This document shows positions 46,651 to 60,349 of a stretch of 64,000 nucleotides of DNA, in pieces; position 1 is the stretch's first letter; the number at the start of each line of letters is the position of its first letter. Source of the DNA: Balaenoptera acutorostrata (lineage: Eukaryota; Chordata; Mammalia; Artiodactyla; Balaenopteridae); assembly GCF_949987535.1 (NCBI RefSeq), contig NC_080074.1, forward strand, positions 37,679,641 to 37,743,640, in the 5' to 3' direction. Below the pieces are notes generated by a model, which was given only the letters and a program-made list of their open reading frames with translations, was not told the DNA's origin and ran no database searches. The position numbers and the translations under genes are program-made.

Positions 46651-47629
46651 AATAAATCATGCCAGTCATAAAATGCAGTGTAAAAGAGCAAATTCTGAAT
46701 ATAAAGAGATTTTGATTATACTGGGTAGGAAAGATGGGGACCACAAATGACACCTTGTGATTGGGACTGCACCATAGCAAGTCTATACCTTGCAAGACAG
46801 TACCAGTGTTTGTTTGAAATGCCAGAGGGGAGATACGGTGTGCCACGCTAAATGCAGGGTGATGAATCTAACTTCCTGCTGAAAAATGTCTTCCAATTTA
46901 TTTGAAGCGTGCAGGGCATGGACCCCTGACAATTGGCATAAACTGGTTGGCATTATGATGAGGCTGGAGCCATCCCCAGTTACCCTCCTTCCTACAGACC
47001 CACGAGTTTCTACTATAGAGTTTGTACTATGAATTGTCTTTGACAGTAACAACTACTGGGTTCTGGGAACATAATTTTGTCCAGGATAACTGCTGTGTAA
47101 ATCTGGTGAGTGTGAGGCAAGTGTTATAATTACTTCGGATGTGCTATTCTTCGGACCTTTTAAAAATTGAGACACACCATAGACTTGATGTTGAATTAAT
47201 ATGAACTTTTGAGGCGCTGAATGAGCTACGTCCATTTCCAAGGAAAGCACACAGGCTGCAGCTGCTGTAGGAATCCATCTAGGCATTAACATTTCTGGCT
47301 GCGAGTGAACAAAATAAGAAACTGGAAGGGACTTTAATTTAGCTGGACTTTTGCCTTATAAGGGCAAGAGAATTGGATTTTGGGTTTTGAGTTTTTTGCC
47401 TTTGGACATTAACTTGAAAGGTAATTTAATATACAGACTTTATTTTCTCCCTAGGAGTTTGAAAGGGAAATATTTATACTAAAATGTGGGACATCTGCAT
47501 TTTACTGGCAGTTTAACACTGGGCTCTCTTTAAGTATTTGGATAATTGCCATTGAGAACACTTGATGCAGTCACCCATGGAGCTGAGAGCCTTACATCAG
47601 GTGCACACTTCATGGGCCTAGTGACCCTG

Positions 47630-48180
47630 GGTTTCACAAATAGATATATTGAGGTATAATCAATTGAACATATTTAAAATGTATAATTTGGTGAGTTTGG
47701 GCACATGTATACACTCATGAAACCAACACCACAATCACAAATCCATCACCGTTATCTCCAAAAGTTTCTTCATGGCCCTTTGTCATCAATCCTATCAGGG
47801 GCTCCCCAGATGGGTCCCTAGCAGCCACTGGTCTGCTTTCTGTTACTATAGATAAGTTGCATTTTCAAAAATGTTATAAAATTGGAATTATCTGCTGGGT
47901 ACTCTTTTCTGTCTGGCTTCTTTCAGTCAGACGAATTTGAGATTCATCCATGTTGTTGCATTTATCGATAGTTCCTTTTTATTGCGAAGTACTCTATGGT
48001 ATGGATGCATCAGCATTTGTTTATCCATTTGCCTGTTGATTGACATTTGGGTTGTCTCTAGTTTGGGGCTCCCACAAATAAAGCTACTATGAACATTGTG
48101 TATAGGTCTTTGTGTGGACATATGCTTTCATTTCTCTTGGGTAAATGCCTAGGAGGGAAACGGTTCAGTCACATGGTAGG
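47630..48180 (-). mobile_element. Antisense L1 3' fragment (old L1M type)
   Basis: Plus-strand text TTGAGGTATAATCAATTGAA, CACCGTTATCTCCAAAAGTT, TTTGAGATTCATCCATGTTG and TAAAGCTACTATGAACATTG is the reverse of L1 3' sequence. Confidence 0.8.
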
Positions 48181-49690
48181 TATAAAACATTCTAGGAAAC
48201 GTGACATCTCTAAAGAGATTAAGGCACTGGAAAAGTGGCTACCTGCTGAAACTGAGAAAGGAGCTTGTGAAGTCAAATTAGGGACCCAACAATGCCACTC
48301 AAGATATAGCATTGTCTGCATTGTATCTGTTTGTACGCAGGCCTTTCAATGCGGATGCTTCATTTTCTGTTTTAAATCTCACCACTTATCTCAACCTGTT
48401 CCTTGGAGTACTAATAAAATAACTGGGGAGGTTGTCTCCAAAAGACATTGAAATCTATGATCTTACTAGTCTTGCAACTTTTACTAATTTCCATTGTGTG
48501 CCTGTGCTCCAGCAAGCTTAATTGAGACTTGCTCTGTAACACCATCATGAAATTAAAGGTGTGCCAGGTGGGCACCACATCAGAACAACCCAAATTATAG
48601 CAGTTCATTCACATGTACCGTCCTCTCCGGTGCAATGTTAGATTCCTTCTACTCTTTGGATTAGACGTGAGTAGAATATTGGAAAATGACCTACTAAGAT
48701 TCAAATGAATCCTTATAACCCCCCACTGAGGTCATCCCAGTATCCATTCAAACTTTAAGAAATCTCAGGAATAAAATTCATTTCTCTGAGTATTAGAATA
48801 AGGATGGCCACATCTTAGTCCTTGCAATACTCCCACACAGCCAGTTAAGAAGCCGATCAGAAAAGGCTACCCCTATTTGTTCAGGATCTCAACGTGAGCA
48901 ATAGAATTGTGATCCCTAGATTCCTGGTAGTTCCCAACACAAATATGCCCTGTCCTCCGTCCCTGAAAAAGTAAACATTTCACAGTGGTCAGTTTATATG
49001 CAGCTTTCCTTACTAGACACATAGATAAAGAGTTAATATTTGTTATTTTTGTGGGAAAATTAACAGTATATCTAGATGGTTATACCTCAGGGATTTACAG
49101 AATTCTCATCTTTCCTTCCATCTATACAAGTCAGTCTAAACAAAAGGATTTAATTTTTCTTTGAGAGTTCATCCTTGTACAATATGTAGATTACTGTGCC
49201 CTCTTAATGTAAGTAGTTCACAAGAAGACTTCGTATAGCTCTTTTCAATATCAGCTGAAAAGCTTTACAAACCATGTAGAAAAAAAGCTATAATTTTGTT
49301 AAGAAATTGTATAAATTATTTGGGTCACAATCTGTCAGCCATGGATGTTTTCCATTCACCAGAACAGAGATGATTCCATTTGACCAACGTTCTAAAGTAA
49401 AAAACAATGAAAAGAATTTTGGGGGTATTAACTGGTTATTGCGAGCAATAAATGCCTAATTTAAAAAAAAGTAGCTCAGTCCTCTCATGAACTTATTAAA
49501 GCAACAATTCCTGAGTCGCTTCCATGCGAAGCAGAAGTGAAAGCAGCTTTCTCCTCTTTCACTGCTTCTCTTCAACAATCCCCCACTTTGGGTACCCCTA
49601 ACCATGTCAAACCCTTCTCCTTTGGTTCACAAGAGACAGGATGATATATTAGGAGTATTAGCTCGCTGGAGCCTGTAGGTTGCCTCTCTT
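48181..49690. other. Intergenic, unresolved; may belong to an old retroviral insertion
   Basis: No clean gene or repeat recognised. It lies between L1 and the pol relic and could hold decayed upstream retroviral sequence. Confidence 0.3.
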
Positions 49691-49699
49691 AACCTAGTC

Positions 49700-50440
49700 C
49701 TTGGTTTAGTAACTGAGGCATACTTTTTATGCTTGCAGAACTCGGCAGCAGCTGTCAAACTGGTTGAAGCCTCTGCCAATATGTTGTTTGCTTCTCACTG
49801 ACTCTGTAGTTTGCACCTGCTGAACAATCATTGTTACTTTTAGACAACACTCAAGATTTCTCTATCAGCAACTTTTCCATTTATGAAGCCCTTTTTATCT
49901 CTTTTACACATCACTATTTAACATAGTTCAAACCTTACTCTTGTAATTTGATTCCTTTTCAGGATGAAGGGGAAACGTGACTCTAGCAATAACTGAGGAA
50001 AGCAAGCCCAGGACTGACCTTACAGAACCCCTTTTAGTTCATCTTGATTTAATACGGTTTATAGATGGATTTTATTTTAGAAATTACAAAGCCCTCCTCT
50101 TTTGTTGTATCTGCTGAAAATGCAGCCATTAAGGGGCTCCATTTCATAATATTTGATCTTCCCAGGTAGCAGAATTAATAGCTCTGACTGAAGCCTTTAT
50201 TGTGGCAAAAGACAAAAGTTATGCTTTTAGAATTGCTCATGATTTTGAAATGTCATGAAACCTAAAGGATTTGTGACTTCTTCAGATATTTTGACTAACT
50301 GTGGGAACAATATCAATGATTTAGTAGAAGCTATTCAAAACTCACAAAGAAAAAATGGTTATTAAATAGAAGCACATAGGCAGACCAAAAGCCACCGGCA
50401 ATGCCCTTGCAGGGCTACATGCTAAATGAGCAGCTTTTGC
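49700..50440 (+). mobile_element. Decayed endogenous retrovirus pol fragment (RNase H-like region)
   Basis: At 50169-50198 the plus strand reads AELIALTEAF, the signature of the retroviral RNase H segment in pol, followed by AHDFEM near 50235. The reading is broken by many stops and frame changes, and no complete domain remains. It is a fossil with no coding capacity. The assignment to a gamma-type (ERV1-like) lineage is inferred from that short motif. Confidence 0.5.
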
Positions 50441-50559
50441 CACCCCAGCTGTATGAGATGCTTCTCTCCCCACCAAGTTGACGTCCTTCCCCCTCAAACC
50501 TTCGGATGGATAACTGCTCAATTTAAGCCAGCTACAGTTGACTCACAGCAATCAGACCA

Positions 50560-50935
50560 ACCTTCTGAAAAACAGAATTGTCCATCACAGGGATGGAGGC
50601 TAGAAGTCTGAAATCAAGGTGTTGGAAGAGCCATGCTCCCTGGGAAGGCACTAGGGAAAGATCTGCTTCACTTCTCTCTTCTAGCTCTGGCTCCTTGGCA
50701 TGTATTAGCAAACTCTAGTCTTCACGTGGTGTCCTACCTGTGTGCATGCCTTTGTTTCCAAATTTCCCTTATGATAAAAACACCAGTTATATTAGGACTC
50801 ACCCTAATTACCTTATTTTCACATGATTACCTTTGTAAAGACCTTACCTCCAAATAAGGTCACATTCTGAGGTCCTGGTGGTTAGGACGCCAATATATCC
50901 TTTTTGGGGGATACAATTCAATCCATAACACATAT
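50560..50935 (-). mobile_element. MLT1-type LTR, second diverged copy
   Basis: Plus-strand text GGATGGAGGCTAGAAGTCTG, TAATTACCTTATTTTCACAT, CTCCAAATAAGGTCACATTC and GGGATACAATTCAATCCATA parallels the copy at 34243-34612. Confidence 0.65.
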
Positions 50936-53819
50936 CAACTTGAAAATGCTTTATGACATTACTGAACACCATTTCTGTTCTTATTATGGGCTCATGTTTC
51001 ACAGTGCAAGCAAACTGCCAGCCAAGCTACCAACTACCAAATCAGTGGATTTCTACTCACATGAGACCTTAAACTGAGGCTGAGTCAAAAAAGTCTCCAG
51101 AAGCAGACAAGAAGCAGTCACTTTGCCCAAGAACTCTGAAACAAGGAGATGACAGTGGATATATAGCCCATGCCTGAAACTGACAAAATAAGACAGCTGA
51201 ATGAATTTCTTTAAAACAATCATTCTCTTTTTGTAATTATTGTTCTGGTATTCTTGGTCATTTAACCCAAATATCACTAGATCATTGTTTTCTCTCAGCA
51301 TAGTTGAGTTTAACCATATTCAGTTCTTGGTGTATTCGAAATACATGGCTATAGTTAGCCTGTGCCTTTGCAATAGCATTTAGTGCAGAAAGGCTTGGGT
51401 ATATGGGAACTTTTTTTTTAACAGAATATCTCCATGCTACCAGTATCTTGTAATTCTAGTTATTATGCAAGGCATCTGTGATTACTCTAGTCCCCAATGA
51501 CCATGATCCATATGAGGTTTGGGAAAACTTTCCTGTGTTTCTCTGCAGAGGCCCAGTATACCTGATCAAAAACCACACAGGCCATGAGGTCTAAGTGGGG
51601 ACAACTTTTGTTACAACTCAATTTCAGAGGCTAAAAACAATAATAGATAATGATCAACACAAATGCGTGTCACTTTCAGGTATGTTCAAGAAATAAAAAA
51701 TAATATAAAAACGACAGTGGGATACAATACCAAGGGTCTTCAGTGCAAGCTTTCTAAGGATTGATTTTGAGTAACTCCTTCCCTATATCAGGTTGGTGAA
51801 ACCAGGGCTTATTGCATGTTACCTGTTAGCTGATTAGGCTTAGAAATTTAGCCTACCTTATGTCAACCTTACAGATTGTACAGAATCCATTAGTGAAGGC
51901 ATTCCATCCACCAAAATTAGTTCATCACTGGCTAGAAGGGTTGCTTGGATCAAGGAAAACGTCTACTTGCAGTTGTGTTTATGGTAATACAATACAGTTG
52001 TATAGGTTTCAGAGAATTGTTATCTTAATGAATCAGCTTTATTGCTGAACCTCTGATATACAGTGACACTCGAAGATGATTCTATGCTAGAGTAGACTGA
52101 ATTCCTTATGGTCAAACTTTCTCCTCTGGGATAGAGGGATAACCACAAGAAGGGACAGGTGAACTTTGACCTCTTGGGCACACTACATACAAAGCAGAGG
52201 CAGCCAAATGCCATAATCCCAAATTGGGGAAATCACATATAATGCAGAGGTGCTTTGATGGTGGAATCCTAAAATGGGCACCATACAAACACTAACCAGC
52301 CTAGGGCTTACTTAACCCACCAATCCAGATATAGCCATCCAATGGACGTCACTGAGAGATCTTGTTTTCCTAATATGGAACAGAGATTGTTCACCATCTC
52401 ATGGTTATAGAAGACCTAACTCCATTTCTTATCCCCCCAAACTTTTTTGTGAGAGCCTCCTATATTTGGTCTTTTATTATTATATATATGCATATTAAAA
52501 TTATTTTATTATCATATACTATTATTATAGTATATATAATATTAATACAATAGAAATAGAGAAACTAGTAGAAGGAGCTGGTTTCACAGAAGTGGAAAAA
52601 GTCAAGTAGATCTTTAATACCATCCACTCCCACTTGTCATCCTTAGGAGAAAGTCTTTTAGAAATTCTGCTTGAGTTAATAACATGGCAGTAGGTTTTGA
52701 AGGTGACTTTTTGTGCTTTTAAATGTAGATTAAAACCTGAATTTGTTTAAAAAGCATTAGCATACCTGTGTGACCTGCATTTTATGCTTGCTTTTTGAGA
52801 AGAGTAGTTTGGATTTCTTTTTTCCTAATCTACATATAATTTGGTGTAGTATCAGTGTATCATTTTAAATTGTAAACATTCACAATAACTGCTTCCTTTA
52901 TTAAAAAGTGATAAACTACTGCTAAATTCACATATTACATTTACCCTCAAACTGCTTTTCCAAGCAAATTTATTTTGATATACTTTATTAACAAATTAAT
53001 TTAAAAAACAAATCTAAGTTTTGAATCAGAGAAGAGAGGCCTAAAATTTAAAGCAACCCATGCCTAGCCCTTTAAAATTATTTTTTGAGATATATTCTGC
53101 AATATGGATTAACACAATTTATAATTCTGGATATTTCTATATGCTTCCCAGGGTGTATACTCTATCATCAACTCTGAAGCCTTATCCACATTATTTGATT
53201 TAATAGAATGTTTTTACATTAGTGGCCTAAAAAGTAAGCCATCCACAGGAGTCATGACAACAACTTTTTGTATACAAAGAAGTTTTAGCAATAATGGAAT
53301 ATGTATTATTCTCGAAATCAGAAACCACTAATCTAGTGGGAAAGGAGAGAATAGGTCTTTGCTCTTGATTGAAATAGTTTAAGAGTTTGCAGTATTCTAC
53401 TGTCCCAATAATGCCTAAAGCTGGGAAACATTAATAATTTATGTAAAGTATGACAGGAACAAATATGTTTGAATTATCAACTTACATATTTACAATTTGA
53501 CTAAGGATGGAATTTATGTTTAGAGTTGTGATTACAAAATTATTGTGTTGCCACTTTTTAAAAAGCTATTAAAGAGTTGGAGAACTAGCTTAAATGTTCC
53601 ATCTTGGGACACACTGTAGATGACAGTTTCGAGTTTGGCTTCTGATACTATGAAATGGGACAAACTGCTTCAAGATTACACATTGAAATAGTAATAAATA
53701 CTACTTTTAGGCCTTACTAAAAATGGCTCAGTTAACTGTACTCATGTACATTTATTTCATTTATATTTCATAGAAACAGAATTCTAAATATAATTTAGAA
53801 TTTAGAAGTGGGAATCTAT
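50936..53819. other. Intergenic, nothing recognised
   Basis: No conserved open frame. An AT-rich palindromic-looking stretch (ATATATATGCATATTAAAAT) lies at about 52480. Confidence 0.4.
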
Positions 53820-54475
53820 GAAGCAAAATACTACTTATTTACTCAAGGTCACACAACGATTTGGTTTCTAAGCCAGAGACAGAAACTCAATTTCCTAACA
53901 TCTACCCCAAGCTGCTACATGGATAACTCTAGAAATTCCATCTGTGAAATTTCAATCAAGACAGATATTTAAGCCCTTTGAAAAATTTGCTTACCCTGTA
54001 ATTCCACATTTCAGAGTGATTATTATACAGTAAGCCACAGTTGGGTTTTTTTTGGATAGTACATGCTGGCGTAGCATTTTGCACCACTTTGGAGTAACCA
54101 TGACACACACGCATTTGAATAAATTAATGTCTAGTCTCAACTGACTCTTCTCAGTTGACCAGTATAATCTCCTCTCTAGAATATAAAATGATTCCTTAGC
54201 TAGTTTTTCTTTCCTTTTAAAATGACACTCATATCTATAGGTGTCCATCTAACATTCCACTTTGAGACTTTGGAGTCAGTGGAAAGGGAAGAAATGATGA
54301 GAAAACCATTTAGAACCATGTTAAATGTTTACATGAAAATTAATCACAGGTCTACTACTTACAAGCTGTGTGGCATTACAAAATAACTACTGCCTCTGTG
54401 CCCCAGTTTACCTTTCCGTAAAATGAGCATGATAATATAGGTTCATAACTTATTTTCCAAAACCCTTGGGTCCAA
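53820..54475 (+). repeat. Two MIR fragments
   Basis: 53838-53895 has TACTCAAGGTCACACAACGA; 54345-54470 has CTACTACTTACAAGCTGTGT and CCTTTCCGTAAAATGAGCAT. Sequence between them is unassigned. Confidence 0.55.
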
Positions 54476-55867
54476 TGGTGTTTCAAATTCAGAATGTTTT
54501 GGATTTTAGATAGGTAATTCAGTGCAAACACCATATATTTACATAACAGTCACAGTAGGGTTTCAAGCAGTATATTAAAATATTAAAATCGCTGCAGCAA
54601 AATGAATAAATATTCAAACTAAGAGATAATTCAAGAATAAAAATAGCCTCATATCAATTCAGGTCAGATTTCTGCCTGTGTGAAAAAAAACCAAAACCAA
54701 ACAAAGTTTTCAGAGACTTTTGCCTTTCAAAATTATAGCTGAAAGATCATAGACCTGATATAATATGTAAATCATAGAGTAATTTAAGTGGATAAATAAG
54801 TTATTTCATGCAAAGCATTTATACTGGTAACTGACACATAGTAAGTTACCTAATTATTATTTTAATATTGTGTATCATTTTTTCTTTGAGATGTTACACA
54901 TCAATTAAATCAACTTGTTTGCAATAAAATATAGTCAGTTGCCCAAAATTATACTAAGATCTTTATATACACTATCTCATTTACTCCCCTTATCAGTCCT
55001 CTGATAAACACTATTATTGTTGCCATTTTCCACTAAGGAACTTATCATTCTTTGTAATATACTCCTTTAATCAAATTTAATAAATTGATGTGCAAGCCAT
55101 GATTCATACATTTCATACAGAGAATAGTATTCACCTCAAATAAATTCCTCAAAATTTGTTCTTTGTGAAAAAAGTTTTCAAAATTGCACTTCAGTTGATT
55201 CAAGCATCTTGTTTCCAAATAGGAATGATATTCATTACTTATTTGATGAAAGTTTATTTTAAGCCAGTAACTCATTTTACAATTATAAAAATGAAGAAAA
55301 GATATTCAAAGTTATCAAACTCACATATAACATGTTTCTAAAAAAATTATAGTTAAGAAATATCTACACTTGTCTTTTCTTATTTTCCAGTATCAGATGT
55401 CTACACAAAAGGGTTCTCTTAGCTATCTGGTGGCCAACAAATTTTTGTACAGTATGAATTATGCTAAAGAATAAGCCAAGTAGCAGTACATTTAAAAAAT
55501 GTATAAGTAAATGAATATTATAGATTTTCCCTAAATATTAGAGTCAGATGAAAATGCAGATTTTTTATAAAGGAAAATTATGTAAAATTATGAACTACTA
55601 ATGCATTGGTATACATCTTCCCTGTATAGTGTCTTATATTCCACTTACTATATTACAAACATATTTTTATATCATTAAATAGTCTGATAAATCCTTATAT
55701 TAATTATTTATAGGTAAATAATATTTAATATAATGTTGAGCCATAATCTTCTAATTAATTGCAAATTATTGACTTTTAGATTATGACTATCCTAAAATGA
55801 AAAACAATGTAATGAAATTTGTGTATAAAAACCTTTAAACACTTTTTGAATAAAATTTTCTTTAGAT

Positions 55868-56168
55868 GGGTTTCCCTGGTGGCGCAGTGGTTGAGAATCT
55901 GCCTGCTAATGCAGGGGACACGAGTTCGAGCCCTGGTCTGAGGGGATCCCACATGCCGCAGAGCAACTGGGCCCGAGAGCCACGATTGCTGAGCCTGCGC
56001 GTCTGGAGCCTGTGCTCCGCAACAAGAGAGGCCGCGATAGAGAGAGGCCCGCGCACCGCGATGAAGAGTGGCCCCCGCTTGCCACAACTAGAGAAAGCCC
56101 TCGCACAGAAACGAAGACCCAACACAGCCAAAAATAAATAAACAAATAAAATTTAAAAAAAAAATTTT
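55868..56168 (+). mobile_element. CHR-type SINE with 12 bp target-site duplication
   Basis: Begins GGGTTTCCCTGGTGGCGCAG and ends AATAAATAAACAAATAAAAT. Exact TTTTCTTTAGAT lies at 55856-55867 and 56169-56180. The internal tRNA-like A and B boxes are retained (B box partly changed to GAGTTCGAGCC). Confidence 0.93.
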
Positions 56169-56599
56169 TTTTCTTTAGATTTCTGTCTTATATAAAATAT
56201 CTATACAAAAATTCATAACACATTTTATGTTAAACTAAGCCATAATGTGTATCAGTTGGATGTTACAAAGTATTCCTTTTTGTGTTTTAAAAAAAACACT
56301 TTTGGATCACACAAATATTCAATTTTAGTGGAAAGAGAATATAGAAAAAGAGTACTGTATATCTTTCAGATCTGAAAGAGAGTGAAAAAAATATGATTAT
56401 TTTTTCCAACTCCTTCTTACATAGGCTTATTGAAAGATGAAAGCTCCTAATTATATTGTTTTATCATAAAGCTATGATAATTACCACCATTTTTAAAGGA
56501 AGGATATTTTGTTTTAATTAATTTGAAATGGTAGTTTGTACAAATGGGAGATAGAAAAAAAAAAATCACTTCATGCAATTGGCTCCAAAAAACATGAAG

Positions 56600-58675
56600 C
56601 TCCAACACCTGGATTCAGATGACATGAATACTATACATAGGAAATCCTAAAGATGCCACCAGAAAACAATTAGAGCTCATCAATGAATTTGGTAAAGTTG
56701 CAGGATACAAAATTAACACACAGAAATCTGTTGCATTTCTATACACTAACAATGAAATATCAGAAAGGGAAATTAAGGAAACAATCCCATCTTCCAGTGC
56801 ATCAAAAAGAATAAAATACCTAGGAATTTATTCTTAGGAGGCAAAAGACCTGTACTCCAAAAACTTTAAGACACTGATGAAAGAAATTAAAGATGACAAA
56901 CAAACAAACAGATGGAAAGATATACCATGTTCCTGGATTGTAAGGGTCAATATTGTTAAAATGACCATACTACCCAAGGCAATCTACAGATTCAATGTAA
57001 CCCCTATCAAATTACCAATCACATTTTTCACAGAACTAGAACAAATAATTTCACAATTTGTATGGAAACACAAAAGGCCCGGAATAGCCAAAATAATCTT
57101 GAGAAAGAAGAATAGAGCTGGAGGAATCAGACTCCCTGACTTCAGACTATACTACAAAGCTACAGTAATCAAAACAGTATGGTACTGGCACAAAAACAGA
57201 CATATAGATCAGTGGAGCAGGACAGAAAGCCCAGAAATAAATCCACACACTCATAGTACATTAATCCATGACAAAGGAGGCAAGAATATACAATTGATAA
57301 AGGAAAGTCTCTTCAATAAATGGTGCTGGGAAAACTGGACAGCTACATGTAAAAGAATGAAGTTAGAAGATTCTCTAATACCACATACAAAAATAAACTC
57401 AAGATGGATTAAAAGACCTAAACATAGGACCAGATACTATAAAACTCCTAGGGGAAAAACATAGGCAGAACATTCTTTGACATAAATCGCAACAATATTG
57501 TTTTGGATCCATCTCCTAGAATAATGGAAATAAAAGCAAAAATAAACAAATGGGACCTAATTAAACTTAAAAGCTTTTGCTCAAGAAAGGAAACCATAAA
57601 CAAAATAAGAAGACAACCTATGGAATGGGAGAAAATATTTGCAAACAATGAGGCCGACAAGGGATTAATTTCTAAAATCCCAACAAGGGATTAATTTTGA
57701 TATTAAGCTCATACAGCTTAATATCAAAAAACAAACAATGCAATAAAAAATGGGCAGAAGACCTAAATAGACATTTTTCCATACAAGACATATAGATGGC
57801 CAACAGGCACATGAAAAGATGCTCAACATTGCTAATAATTAGAGAAATGCAAATCAAAACTGCACTGAGGTATCACTTTACACCAGTCAGAATGGCCATC
57901 ATCAAAATGTCTACAAATAATAAATGCTGGAGAGGATGTGGGGAACAGGGAACCCTCCTACCCTGCTGGTGGGAATGTAAATTGGTGCAGCCACTATGGA
58001 GAACGGTATGGAGGTTCCTTAAGAAACTAAAAATAGAGTTACCATATGATCCAGCAATCCAACTGCAGGGCATATATCTGGAGAAAACTATTTGAAAAGA
58101 TACATGCAACCCAATGTTCATAGTAGCACTATTTACAATAGCCAAGACATGGAAGCAACCTAAGTGTCCATCAACAGATGAATGGATAAAGAAGATGTGG
58201 TATATATATACAATGGAATACTACTCAGCCATAAAAAAGAATGAAATAACACCATTTGCAACAACACGGATGGACTTAGAGATTATCATACTAAGTGAAG
58301 TAAGTCAGAGAAATATCATATGATATCACTTACATGTGGAATCTAAAAAAAAATAATAATACAAATAAACTTATTTACAAGACAGAAATAGACTCACAGA
58401 CATTGAAAACAAACTTACGGTTACCAAAGGGGAAAGGTGGGGAGACATAAATTAGGCTTTGGGGATTAAAAAATACACACTACTACATATAAAATAGATA
58501 AACAACAAGGACCTACTGTATATCACAGGGAACTATATTCAGTATCTTAAAATAACCTATAATGGAAAAGAATCTGAAAAAGAATATATATATATATTTA
58601 TATCTGAATCACTTTGCTGTATACCTGAAACTAACACATTATAAATCAACTATACTTCAGTAAAAAAAAAAAAAA
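56600..58675 (+). mobile_element. 5'-truncated L1 with ORF2 C-terminus, 3' UTR and poly(A)
   Basis: From about 56640 the reading follows ORF2 ([20 protein letters not shown], then [20 protein letters not shown] in the 56877-57464 frame, later [17 protein letters not shown] text). Frameshifts and stops near 56838, 57462, 57694 and 58095 break it. The 3' UTR ends with ATAAATCAACTATACTTCAG and A14 at 58662-58675. The reverse transcriptase core is absent, so it is dead. Confidence 0.85.
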
Positions 58676-60349
58676 GCAAAATAATTACCACATTCCTTTT
58701 CAATAATATCCTGATATATTGTAGTATGTTTCTAGAAACTTTCAGTTCTCTAGAAGATTCAATCTTATACAGATATTCTAGAGAAGAAATATGCTTTCAG
58801 TAAATATGTTTTTTTGTTTGTATGTTTTTGTTTAAAGCAATTAACATGAGGTCTCAAAATGACATTCTGGAATTATAAGTGCCTTAAATTTAAAAACAAA
58901 AAGAATGGATATCCAAACTGGGGAACCCAAGAATGTGGGTTTGATGGGCAGAGGTTATAGGAAGAATGGGGACCTGGACCATGTATTTCTTAAGTCTGAT
59001 TTTTTTCCCCTCATGTGCATATAAAGAACCATTAACAATGTAATGATTAATTTCAGAATAATAAAAAAGTCCAGCTATGATCCTGAGATTTAATGAGCCC
59101 TTTTCTGGAACACATGACATTTGTTCTTTCCTTCTAACAGGTAAGTCCTCTTTGAACCAAAGCTAGACAATTGTAAAAGGCTGTCTGGCCTGAAGAATCC
59201 CTTATGGACTAAGTAAAAAACTTGAATTTAGCTTACATTTAATTTGTAAGTAATGTAACAATCCACACTTTATATTAACAAATGTGTAACAACACAGGTA
59301 GGCGACCAATCGTTATTCTTTACCCTCACATTTTGTAGTTAACATAGTTATATATTATATTATAGTTAATATAAAATAAACAGGCAATACAGCATAGGTA
59401 GGGAGAGCTGTGGACATGTTTCACCCCAATACTTTATAGTTAATAAATGGTACTATATTTGAGATAGGAAGACCTTTAGACAGGTTGGCCTTCTTCATCT
59501 CATGTAATGCAACTGAACATTTCCCCAGTAATACTGATCAAAATAAAGAACAAAGTCTATATGTTCTCTGAATTGTGTTAAAGTTTGTAATTCCCTGGTT
59601 ATAATACAGATTGACCTTTAATATAATGCATTTTGTTTTCTAAAATGAGATGAGAACATAAAATTTGCATTATCTAAAGTCACAGCATGAGACTGCTTAA
59701 ACTCTGCAGCTGGATGTTTATAGCTGCTTTTCTCCTAATTCTCTTTGTAGTGCTGTAATTGGATGTGCTACATATTAAAATTCACATCTTTTGTGCTGAT
59801 GTTGTATTAATGCATTTTCTCAAGTTGAGTGTTCAACTGTGACAACACAAATAATATGAAAATATAAAGGGCTCTGCTATCCCCGTTTTCTTCCTTTTGC
59901 TATGAATTAAAGAAAATGACCTCATTATGACAATGGATTTCTCCATGACCTACTACTTTCTTATTTCTTTAACGTCCTCTCCTGATGGTCCTGTATATGC
60001 AATTTATGTTGTACTAAAATTCTCATGATTCAGTAAGAATTGAACCGTGATGCCACACTAGGTAAGAACAATGTTGTAGGGAAGAGAAGTTATTTTAGAT
60101 GTACTGAATTAATTGAAAGTGGGATGTAACAGAAAAGGGATAATCTTGGATGACTTCCAAATTTGTATTTTGTGTGACATAGTGAAATGAAGTCCTAAGG
60201 GCAGGGTGGGAGGGTAAGAATTTGGAAATGACCTCATATCATATCCTTTGGTTTCTCTACACCTTGCCTGTACCTGTGTAAATAGTTTCTGTATGAACCT
60301 CTTCTCCAGTTTATGTCATCTGTTTCCTGCCAGGACCTTGACTGGTATA
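58676..60349. other. Intergenic, nothing recognised
   Basis: AT-rich. The open frames here show no conserved family. Confidence 0.45.

Noticed and set aside
56877..58323. Long open frames on the plus strand
   Set aside because: They are pieces of an L1 ORF2 with frameshifts, not a host gene.
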